Source of the DNA: Limnephilus marmoratus
Lineage: Eukaryota > Arthropoda > Insecta > Trichoptera > Limnephilidae
Reading direction: 5' to 3'
DNA: 64,000 bases
NCBI GenBank assembly: GCA_917880885.1
Contig: OU862913.1
Coordinates: 310,001-374,000 of the forward strand
Part shown: positions 56,050-64,000 of the stretch, one piece after another
Numbering within the stretch: the first letter of the stretch is position 1
Layout of the letters: every line of letters begins with the position of its first letter
Position numbers and translations under genes: made by a program
Notes under the pieces: generated by a model
Databases searched by the model: none
Told to the model about the DNA's origin: nothing
Seen by the model: the letters and a program-made list of their open reading frames with translations, nothing else

Positions 56050-56366
56050 TGTATATTATATTTATATTATTACTTTTATTTTAATTCTTTCTGTTTTGAA
56101 AGTACGCTTAATAACCATTATATTTATATTATTACTTTTATTTTAATTCTTTCTGTTTTGAAAGTACGCTTAGTAACCATTATATTTATACTATTACTTT
56201 TATTTTAATTCTTTCTGTTTTGAAAGTACGCTTAGTAACCATTATATTTATATTATTACTTTTATTTTAATTCTTTCTGTTTTGAAAGTACGCTTAGTAA
56301 CCATTATATTTATACTATTACTTTTATTTTAATTCTTTCTGTTTTGAAAGTACGCTTAGTAACCAT
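56050..56366 (+). repeat. 62-bp tandem repeat, about five units
   Basis: The unit, from ATTATATTTATATTATTACT through TTCTGTTTTGAAAGTACGCT to TAGTAACC, repeats with a constant 62-bp step (AGTACGCTTA at 56101, 56163, 56225, 56287 and 56349). Only single-base differences are seen. Confidence 0.9.
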
Positions 56367-56599
56367 TTTTATGCTTTTTAATCATATTAATATTATGCTA
56401 TTTAACTTATTTTTTGTACTTCAATTAAGATAATTTCTTTACCTTGGTATTTTATAAACTATAATGGCATTACCCCCTATTTAAACAGGAGAATTAGGAA
56501 TTATGTAGTTAGGCGGTTTGAAAAATATGTGTACACTTGTTGTAATTAGCATCAAGAACTATCTGTATTTTTTAATCTGTTATATTTATGTATGTCAAA

Positions 56600-56715
56600 T
56601 CATTTAGCGTTACAGAGTCCAACTACCTTGATGATGAACATTGTAACTCTGTCCAAAGCGTTGGATAAGAAAGAGTCAGCGCAATATGACGTAATTATCC
56701 TCAAATAAATGACGA
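56600..56715 (+). repeat. Degenerate Penelope-like terminal motif
   Basis: CTTGATGATGAACATTGTAAC, CTGTCCAAAGCGTTGG, then AGAGTCAGCGCAATATGACG and TAATTATCC matches the arm of the palindrome at 55.7 kb with about a fifth of positions changed. Confidence 0.5.
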
Positions 56716-56779
56716 TCCGAAAAGGGTTTTTTTTATTTGGGAGAACGAATATGGATAAATGCGATTTTACTGCATATGA

Positions 56780-56952
56780 ACATTTGCATTAAGAACGTGA
56801 GAATGGTTTTTGTTTTGTAAACACGAATGTTTGACTTTCGCAAACAGCTAAAGCTTCAGTAAGGGCAAATTTTTCTTTAGTATTAGTACGAAAGTGTTTA
56901 GTTAAGTTTGCTCTCCCGTTGCAGTAAGAGCACGAAAAATGGGCAAGATTTT
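56780..56952 (-). pseudogene. Decayed fingers after ZF-4 stop
   Basis: Past the stop the minus strand still gives FSCSYCNGRANLTKHFRTN and TKEKF, then QKPFSRS in other frames. Two or so fingers once followed and have been lost by a stop and frameshifts. Confidence 0.7.
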
Positions 56953-57692
56953 TTAAGCATGAGTGCGAATGTGATTAATTAAGTGTGACCTTTGCGCACA
57001 CACATAGCTACAGAAAGAGCATGCAAATGGTTTTTCTTTAGTATGAGTACGAAAGTGTATCTTTAAATTTGACTTCCGCGAACATGAATAGTTACAGTAA
57101 GAGCATGAAAATGGTTTTTCTTTAGTATGAATGCGAATATGTGCAATTATGCTTGACTTTTTGGAGCATGAATACTTACAGTAAGAACACGAGAACTGTT
57201 TTTCTTTAGTATGAGTGCGAATGTGTGAAATTAGCCGTGGTTTTTTGGAACATAAATATTTACAGTAAGAACATGAAAATGGTTTTTCTTTAGTATGTTT
57301 GCGAATGTGTGCAATAAGGCTTGACTTTTTGAATGAAGAATAGTTACAGTAAGAGCATGAGAATTGTTTTTCTTTAGTATGAGTGCGAATGTGTCTAGTT
57401 AAGCTTGATTTCACTGAACATGAATAGTTACAGTAAGAACATGAAAATGATTTTTCTTTGGTGTGAGTAAGCGTGTGCCTAGTTAAGTTTGATATCTGTG
57501 TACATGAATAGCTACAGAAAGAACATGAAAAAGGTTTTTCCTTTGTATGGATCCGAAAATGAACCATGAGGCTTTGTTTAGAAGATAGTTTTTTATCACA
57601 TTTAGGACAAGGGAAAAATTTTGAAATTTTAGGTTCATTTTTGCTGCTTTTATGATCAACTGTTGTCGTGTTCTTTACTCTCAATGCTGCAT
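56953..57692 (-). CDS. ZF-4 exon 3: eight C2H2 zinc fingers
   Basis: The exon begins after TTATTTCTTCTAG at 57693 in phase 1, encoding DAALRVKNTTTVDHKSSK and a short Lys-rich hinge. Eight fingers run from FPCPKCDKKLSSKQSLMVH to FACSFCSYVCAQRSHLINH, joined by T-K-E-K-P/Q linkers. All eight retain C-x2-C and H-x3-H. The unit CSYCNYSC and the start DAAS/DAAL show it is the nearest paralogue of ZF-3. A stop directly after H-A ends the array where a further KEKPFSC linker would be. The total model is 347 aa. It is a likely nuclear DNA-binding protein with unknown targets. Confidence 0.85.
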
Positions 57693-59538
57693 CTAGAAGA
57701 AATAAAAATTTCACGGTTTATTTATTTTATGTTTGTACTTGATAAATAGGGAAGAGTAAGCAGTACGATTAATCAAATAATCGATAAAAATCGAAAATAT
57801 TATCTAACAACGCAATAAGATAGCGTGGATTTCGGCGATAAAATAATACAACTGCGTACCGATCTCCCAACTCGCTATGAGGGATTTCTTGGCATACTAA
57901 AAACGTCAGGTTAGTTAGTGAAATATAACAGAAGTTCGTTAAAACCTAGCATATAAAATGGTCAATGATAATGGATTTTTATGGATTATATCATTATAAA
58001 TTTTTAATGTCTATTTGGCGAAGCATCAGTTCCATGTAGCTTTCTATGTTAATTTTGAAGTTGTACTCCAAAGTCAACGTTGATGTTCAAAAAACATTTT
58101 TGTACTTAATTGTTTCAGCTTAAAAACCTGTGTTACAGCATGCAAAGGAAAGGATTTAAACGATCTAGTAAATGTTGAATGTGCTGATTATTTGTATAAC
58201 ATAAGTTTTGACCATTTAAAAATTAAATGTTTGAGAATTTTGAAACTAAAAATGATTCAGTCAGGGGGAAATTTTCACAAATATTATTTTGTTAGGTAGA
58301 AATTTGTAATAATTTGTAAAGAATTGAGAGATTTCATGCGGACAAAACTATGTGTTCATATTCCGTAAGTCTCTGCATGCGCAAACAGTTCACCGCAACT
58401 TGCAAAAAGAGTTTTTTTAGAAAATTTTATATAATTGCATTCTAAGAATGAACAGTTAATGATACATTTCAAGATTACCCAAAGGGGGAAAGAAAACCAA
58501 GCTTCCAAATCGAGCCGCAAGGAGGCGCTAGTGTAGCATATGACCATCATAATGTAAATGTAATGAAAATGTCAAAATTTGGAGGTATTATTAATATTAT
58601 AGGGTATTTGGTAAAGAGTGAGTTGTAAAAAACCCTTAATCAGTATGCATATAATTGTAAATTCAGGGCTTGACAGATCCAGTCAAAATAAAAATACCAA
58701 CTGGAGACACTGTACTATGTTGGATGTTATATGTTGTGATTGTCCTATTTTATGTTTAACGTCACTTACCACTGAACACTTTTGATTTCTCATTTATCTA
58801 ATTTCGTGGTGTAGAGTACTGTAGAGCCTATTACTTTAAACTTTCCTGTCACTTTTATTTAAACGTTACCTTAAACTTTCATGTCTATGCCACCTCTTAC
58901 TAAAATATTGCAATGAATTGCGTGTCTATAATCTCTTTTGTCTGTGGCCACGTCAGCTTTCTAAATTTTGTTTATATAATGGCTTGTTATCATTTCGCAT
59001 GTCATTCTCCTTGCTTTCTCTCTTTGCTCGATTCTCTTGATCTCAATTCGTCTTTTTGCTTCTGCTAGACTTTTAAGAATTACTCTAAATTATGGTCGCC
59101 AGTCAAGTGTTCAGACCAGAATCATCTCGCTGTAAAATTATTCAACAGAATAAACAGTTACAAATATTCAGTACAAAACACAAGTGTTTAACTTCAACAA
59201 AGGATAATCTCAAACCTATTTCAATGTCACCGTACATAAGCAAATTATAAAGCAAGCAGGCCAATTCCTTGCCTGCATAGTTTAGCAAACAAATATATAA
59301 ATTATATATATATATTTGACTTATGTAAATAACTGGATGTTTAAAACAAACCCAAACAGTTTCTTTTAATTTTTGATCATATAAATTTTATCAAAATTTT
59401 AACCGTAATTACAGTCTGGCAATTAAGAGTAGAAAATAATAAAAATTTAACTACAAAATTTGTAGGCTGGCAACACCAATTTAACTGTCAAATATTATTT
59501 TAAAGCGCAATGACACTGAATAAGCTGTAAGTATAGAC
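57693..59538. other. ZF-4 intron 2, left part
   Basis: About 1.8 kb of AT-rich DNA with no recognised gene or repeat boundary. Confidence 0.45.
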
Positions 59539-60552
59539 CAGTGGTTCCCAACCTTTTTATGACCCGGTACCACTTGTACGTTTATTTTTTCGACACGGAC
59601 CACAAGCAGTGGCGGGGTGGAGCGGCGCCCCGGGTGCCACCGCCGGACAGAGTTTCACCTTCCAAGAGCACAATTCTCTATCCACCCCCCCCCACCCCCC
59701 CAGGACGGACCAATTTTTTAACTTTTTTTTGGGAGGGGGGGGGGTGACACCTCGTTGGCTAGCCACAAGGCGTATTGATAAGAAACAGATAAACCAAAGT
59801 CAAAGCGGTCCATCTTCTCTGCTAACCCTTCTATAATTACGGTCGTCACTCACAATCAGAAACAGGTAGAGTAACGAAGCGCGTAAGGCGACTGAAACGA
59901 GGTAGTGTTTGTAAGGTGATTTATGCATTACAATCCCTACCGCATTTCAGTCAGTAGCACGACTGAAACGCGGTAAGGATTGTAAATACGCACCCGGGAT
60001 GGATAGCACAACGGGAGGGGCGTAATGGGATAGAGTGGGACGGGTTCTAACAGAATATTTACCACAACGGAGGGGGTAGGATGGGGTGGGGCGAAACCAA
60101 AGATATTTAAATACAGAGAGATATGCTATGGTGTCCGCGCAACTGTCGCCGGACTACGCGCTAATTAGCGCAGTTTTCATACAAAAAAAAATTTTTCATT
60201 TCGTTGATTTTTTGAAAATGTGCATTAATATTGGTTAACAATATATTTTGAATAAGGAAAGAATTCGTTCATTTAGTTTAACGTTCGTTTGGTTTATTCG
60301 TTAATTATTTGTTCTTTTAGTTTATTTGTTAATTGGTAAACAATATCGGCGACACCCGGAAGCGCAGACCCACATAGTAAAAACAGCAGATAGCACATCT
60401 ACTTATATTTCAAGGTACAATAATGATAAACTGAATATAGTTCCGATTTTTTTTATTCAGATTTCTCGCCTGGGGACCGCCCGCGCGCTGGCTCGCTTAT
60501 TGACTCGCGGACCAGCTTTTGCCTCTCGCGGACCACTGGTTGGGAAACCCTG
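59539..60552. mobile_element. hAT-type element in ZF-4 intron 2
   Basis: The left end CAGTGGTTCCCAACC and the right end GGTTGGGAAACCCTG form an inverted repeat, and the 8-bp duplication GTATAGAC is perfect (59531-59538 and 60553-60560). It carries an inner hAT-like fragment (59587-59766, CAGTGGCGGGGTGG start, CCCCGGGTGCCACC block) and the palindromic CCCTACCGC-TTTCAGT motif at 59930-59980. No transposase is found. Confidence 0.85.
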
Positions 60553-60560
60553 GTATAGAC

Positions 60561-61363
60561 CATTGTAAATCACATTTTTTAGAAAAAAATTAAATCGTAA
60601 AAGCATTGTTGTTAATGACATAAATTGATTAAATGGTGATTTGCTTTCATCTAATTTAACATAAATTTGAATTAACAGTAGGTAGAAAGTATGAATCACT
60701 AATGGTGAGTTTAGTTACATTACTTTTAGATCTGAATGACTTAAAAATATTCAGATCTAAAATTAGTGACATGATCTAAATCCCGGGCAACGCTAAGCTA
60801 GAATTAAATAAATGTGAGCAATTTATATTTTATTACAATATCGTTATTCTTCTTTATGTTAACACAAAATTGCAAAGGTATAATATACCCATTGCAATTC
60901 TAATTTTGAGATCATTGCTTATCTACATTGCAATGAAAAAAAAATCCCTTTAATGACTTTTAATTTTTTTACAAAAATGTAGGTTACACAGCTTTGTATT
61001 TCCACCATGAGTTATATTTTTAGTACTGCCATTTGAACAACAGTGACGCCCTCCTATGTTTTCTACTCTTATTTGACAAACTGTTAGTAATTATCGCATG
61101 CAATCATTGTTTATTACTAACACCTGTAAAATAATCGTAACTATTTCATGTACCAATGTAAAAGCCGTATGGGCGCATAAAATCGTTAAATAAATACAAC
61201 GAAAAATAATGAATTCCAAAGATGTGGCTGTCCGCAAACTTAACAACATTAATAAAGAAGGGTTCAACCAGATCAAACTGTTAGACTGTCTTTTGCCTGT
61301 GCCCTTCATTTGAATGGGATTTGCGAATTTAATAAAAATTATATCAAAGAATTTTGACTATAC
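60561..61363. other. ZF-4 intron 2, right part
   Basis: AT-rich; a GATCTAAAAGT/ATTCAGATCT inverted pair is near 60730-60760. Nothing else is recognised. Confidence 0.35.
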
Positions 61364-61531
61364 CCGCCGTTTGGTGAATCCTTTCAGCATGCTCCAAGCA
61401 TTCCTTCTTAATATCCGTGAGGTTGACATCATATTCTGTACATGGAATTTCACTTTCCTCCTCCTTTGTTACTGGCTCTGCTTTGATGGTGACTCCCCCT
61501 ATATTAAAATACTCTGGTGTACTAATATTAC
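61364..61531 (-). CDS. ZF-4 exon 2 (SUMO-motif exon)
   Basis: Lying between ACTTGTTTTCAG and GTATAG, 168 nt with phase 1 at both ends, it encodes NISTPEYFNIGGVTIKAEP, VTKEEESEIPCTEYDVNL, TDIKKECLEHAE and RIHQTA. Both psi-K-x-E motifs (IKAE and IKKE) are intact. Length and ends equal ZF-3 exon 2, and the acidic middle matches ZF-1 exon 2, so all derive from one ancestral exon. Confidence 0.8.
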
Positions 61532-61689
61532 CTGAAAACAAGTATTTATACTAAAAATTGGATTTACAAAACGAGATGCTTGTAATGTCGTTTCACTTTT
61601 GGTAACTTGAACAGGAGTAAAACACAATTAAAATGTTTTTAATCGGAAATAAAATTGTAGGTTTTTATGCGGATATATTTATCGATCGC

Positions 61690-61770
61690 ATGTATGGTGT
61701 AAACAAAGTCCGCATAGCCAACATGATAGCCAACGTCCGTTGAACGGACAAGGCACAAGAAGAAGAAGAA
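61690..61770 (+). repeat. RTE-type retroposon 3' end
   Basis: GCCAACATGATAGCCAACGT, then GGACAAGGCACAAGAAGAAG, resembles the 3' terminus of RTE-type LINEs (a K-A-Q-E-E-E-E reading with an AAG microsatellite tail). Too short to be sure. Confidence 0.4.
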
Positions 61771-61984
61771 TGTATATAGAGTATGCGGGGATCAGACAAA
61801 TGGATGAATGCAAAAAGGGAACGCTGGTGGCTTACACTAAGTTAAGTATACGAACAATAAGAACGTTGCAGCCAACTCCCCCATTTCCCGCATCCTTCAA
61901 AAATTTAACTCAATTCAAAAAACCACAAATACCGATATATTTTTTGACTCCCTTCCTCTATTTAAGAAAATCAGTTTTAGCACA

Positions 61985-62092
61985 CTGAATTCGCAAACAC
62001 AACACACACATCCACTCACATCCACACACTCACACGCGCACCCTCAAACACACACACACACACACCCTCACACACCCCTCTCCTTCAATAAT
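61985..62092 (+). repeat. CA-rich low-complexity DNA
   Basis: CACACA and CACTCACA units, interrupted, lie directly ahead of the SINE head. Confidence 0.85.
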
Positions 62093-62103
62093 TTACTACT
62101 TAA

Positions 62104-62531
62104 TTTAATGACGACCGCCGTAGTCCAGTGGCTAAGACTCTTGACTCACATTCCGGAGGTCGCGGGTTCGAACCCGGCATGCGCAAATAATTTTTATTTG
62201 ATTAATTTGTGTTATTTCACAATTAATTAATTTAAAATAATATATAGTATATTTGCGGCATGTTCCAGAGTGGAAGATACTATCAGTATCGCCCTGGTGT
62301 AAGACCACCATTCAGAATTGAAACGTTGCTTGAAAATGGCTTTAGCCGTGTTTAGTGACCAGATCTGAATAGCCAGGTACTTCCCAACCTTCCTCTTCCC
62401 CACCTCCTTCCCCTCCCACACTACCTTCAGCCTCACAACATACCCCAATTGGGGATGCCATAGTCTCACTGGCTCCAGACGGGAGCAGTTGAGATTCTTG
62501 TGCGGTATTAACTGTAAAAAAAAAAAAAAAA
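62104..62531 (+). repeat. tRNA-derived SINE
   Basis: The head has an A box (TAGTCCAGTGG) and a B box (GGGTTCGAACCC) 40 bp apart, as in a tRNA-type RNA polymerase III promoter. The flanks do not pair into an acceptor stem, so it is not a functional tRNA. A body without tRNA likeness and an A-tail (62517-62531) follow. It lies in ZF-4 intron 1. Confidence 0.6.
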
Positions 62532-62552
62532 TTTAGGTATAATCTAAAGATG

Positions 62553-62862
62553 ATCTAAACATTGAACCACTGCTACTCTTCGTAGAAAAATCGCAACTGG
62601 GGTGGCTTGGCCATGTACTAAGAATGTCTGATGACTGAATTCCGAGGAAGATACTGTGTGGGAATCCGGAGGGTAGACATCCAGTGGGCCGCCCCAGACA
62701 CAGTTGGGCGAGGTAACTCCAGAAACTGTGTGAGGAGAGGATGGGGCTACCATGGACAGAGGCCGAAAAATCAGCACAAGACAAGGACGTATGGAGGAGC
62801 CTTGTCGATGCAATGGGTCCCCGACCCGAATAGGATAAGGGGAAGAAGATGATGATGATGAT
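62553..62862 (+). pseudogene. RTE-type LINE C-terminal fragment, copy 3
   Basis: In three frames the plus strand gives a NWGGLAMY-type block, then CGNPEGRHPVGRP-like and GLPWTEAEKSAQDKDVW, RSLVDAMGPRPE. This is the RTE C-terminus (G-R-P-R, W-x-x-L-V-D-A). It ends in a GAT microsatellite (62846-62862), usual for RTE. It is a different subfamily from the copies at 38.6 and 40.6 kb. Confidence 0.7.
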
Positions 62863-63133
62863 GAATTTAGGTATAATGTATTATTTATCTCACAAAAACA
62901 TAAGTATATAACAGCGACATGTCATTGGTGCCAATTATTGTAACTATTTTCCATTATGTAATAATGTACTGTTTGTTTCTGCAAAATAAAAAATATATAA
63001 ACTTATAGGGGGTACCGCCAAAGCAATCGTGAACAGTCGATAACTAAGTAAAAACCTACAGTTTTATTTTCGATTATGTTGCGTCTGATTGAGACTAATG
63101 TATTAAATAAATAATTAAAACGAAAATAAATAC
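62863..63133. other. ZF-4 intron 1, right part
   Basis: AT-rich with no recognised structure. Confidence 0.35.
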
Positions 63134-63269
63134 CCGAAACGCTTTCCGGGTAGGACTCCGAATATTCTGTCTTGATGAATGCATGTTCTATATTGCTTTC
63201 CGTAAAGGACACATCAACACATTCTTCAGCACTTGTCTCTGGTTCTAACTTGATTGTGATGGAATCCAT
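63134..63269 (-). CDS. ZF-4 exon 1 (first coding exon)
   Basis: From the ATG at 63269 it encodes MDSITIKLEPETSAEECVD, VSFTESNIEHAFIKTEYSE and SYPESVS and ends before GTATTT in phase 1. It carries IKLE and IKTE motifs. The leader just upstream (TTTCAG/ATAAACAAAAC) equals that of ZF-3, so the two genes share a duplicated 5' region. Joined to 61364-61531 and 56953-57692 the frame is open for 347 codons. Confidence 0.8.
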
Positions 63270-63332
63270 GCTTCTTCCTAAGAATTTGGTAGTTTTGTTT
63301 ATCTGAAATCAATAAAATATTAGGTCACATGA

Positions 63333-64000
63333 CCAGTAGCGTAGCGAGGGGGGGCGGGGGGGGGGGGGGGGGGGGGGCGGACCGCCCGGGTGCCACCCGA
63401 GGGGGGGGGGGGGGTGACACTCGGACGTGGAGAAAAAACTTACGAAAGTGCAAAATTGCCGCAAAAAATATTTTACACTTGAACACTGACTGTTATTTAG
63501 CTCTAATGCTCGTTTGGTCGGGGATTCCCGAAAAAATATTTTATTATTTTTATTTTCGTTCCTAGCTCGAAGTGTTACTTAGTTGGGGATTTCCCTGAAA
63601 TATTCCTTACTTTTATCGTAAACGTAAACTCGTGAAGTGAATTGTTATCTATTGACTGACTTGAATTAGTAAAAAAGTTGTTATTCTATTAGCGTTTTTA
63701 TTAGTGCTGAAAGATCATTTAAAAAAAACAAGGTAAGTGGATTTTCGATAGTTCACTTTTCTAATAGACGGAAAACTTGAATGCAATTATACCAGAATCG
63801 ATTGATAACTGTTTGAAGAAAAATGATCAATCATCTCTATGTTTTTTTCTTTATTATATTGTTTTGTGTACATAAGTAATTCGGAGGTTTTCAGAAAACG
63901 TTTTTATGCGTTTTGAATTTGTTGACGAAGCGCTATTTACACCGATTACCAAGTCAACTTCCGACAGTATTTACACCAAACGATTAGCTGCTTACAGTGG
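63333..64000 (+). mobile_element. Left part of a hAT-type element (runs off the window)
   Basis: CAGTAGCGTAGCGAGGGGGG starts the copy, followed by a long G run and CCGCCCGGGTGCCACCCGAG. Up to about 63735 it matches the left arm of the element at 42689. It then continues past AACAAG/GTAAGT with DNA absent from that copy. It lies upstream of ZF-4. Confidence 0.7.

Noticed and set aside
62104..62190. Functional tRNA gene
   Set aside because: A and B boxes are good, but no acceptor stem forms and the T stem has a mismatch; a SINE head fits better.
62227..62469. 80-residue minus-strand frame
   Set aside because: It covers the body of the SINE and has no protein family resemblance.

Overview
The window reads as nuclear DNA of an insect or closely related arthropod. 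It is AT-rich, with spliced genes separated by long stretches of decayed transposons. CCTAA/TTAGG-type repeats, RTE-, CR1/Jockey- and copia-like elements and many hAT and Harbinger remnants are present. No bacterial or organellar gene is visible. The order (beetle, moth, bug) cannot be fixed from sequence alone.

The host content appears to be one family of C2H2 zinc-finger genes. Four members can be assembled from splice sites: ZF-1 (+, exons at 5.5, 15.5 and 16.3-17.4 kb), ZF-2 (+, 34.2 and 36.7-37.4 kb), ZF-3 (-, 51.0, 50.3 and 49.7-48.9 kb) and ZF-4 (-, 63.3, 61.5 and 57.7-57.0 kb). Each has one or two short acidic N-terminal exons, usually with an I-K-x-E-P motif (a psi-K-x-E SUMO-acceptor consensus), and one long exon of 8-12 fingers. 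Every coding intron is phase 1 and all four models give uninterrupted frames of 462, 294, 383 and 347 aa. In all four, the stop lies just before a broken extra finger.

The remainder is a nested transposon landscape. 1-5 kb: a Harbinger remnant, a LINE 3' end and a fold-back. 5.7-15.4 kb (ZF-1 intron 1): a GC-rich MITE, a CR1/Jockey-like LINE, a truncated Ty3/gypsy element with an exact in-frame RT duplication, a SINE-like copy, a fold-back with subrepeats and a mariner-type remnant. 17.7-22.2 kb: a LINE split by a TTA-flanked element that carries a decayed zinc-finger array. 22.2-28.9 kb: a decayed ZMYM1/TTF-type hAT with further insertions. 29.0-30.7 kb: a young, internally deleted copia element. 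34.7-36.1 kb: a hAT inside the ZF-2 intron. 38-42 kb: LINE and gene scraps. 42.7-44.8 kb: a hAT-type element with a second captured zinc-finger array. 45.8-48.3 kb: another LINE. 50-63 kb: ZF-3 and ZF-4 with MITEs, a tRNA-like sequence in a fold-back, Penelope-like palindromes, tandem repeats, a hAT and RTE/SINE scraps.

The most notable system is the coupling of a zinc-finger family with transposons. Fingers resembling the host genes sit inside two elements with different terminal repeats and different target-site duplications, while the host arrays lose fingers from their C-terminal ends. Zinc-finger and SUMO families often act in transposon silencing, but that role here is inference only.
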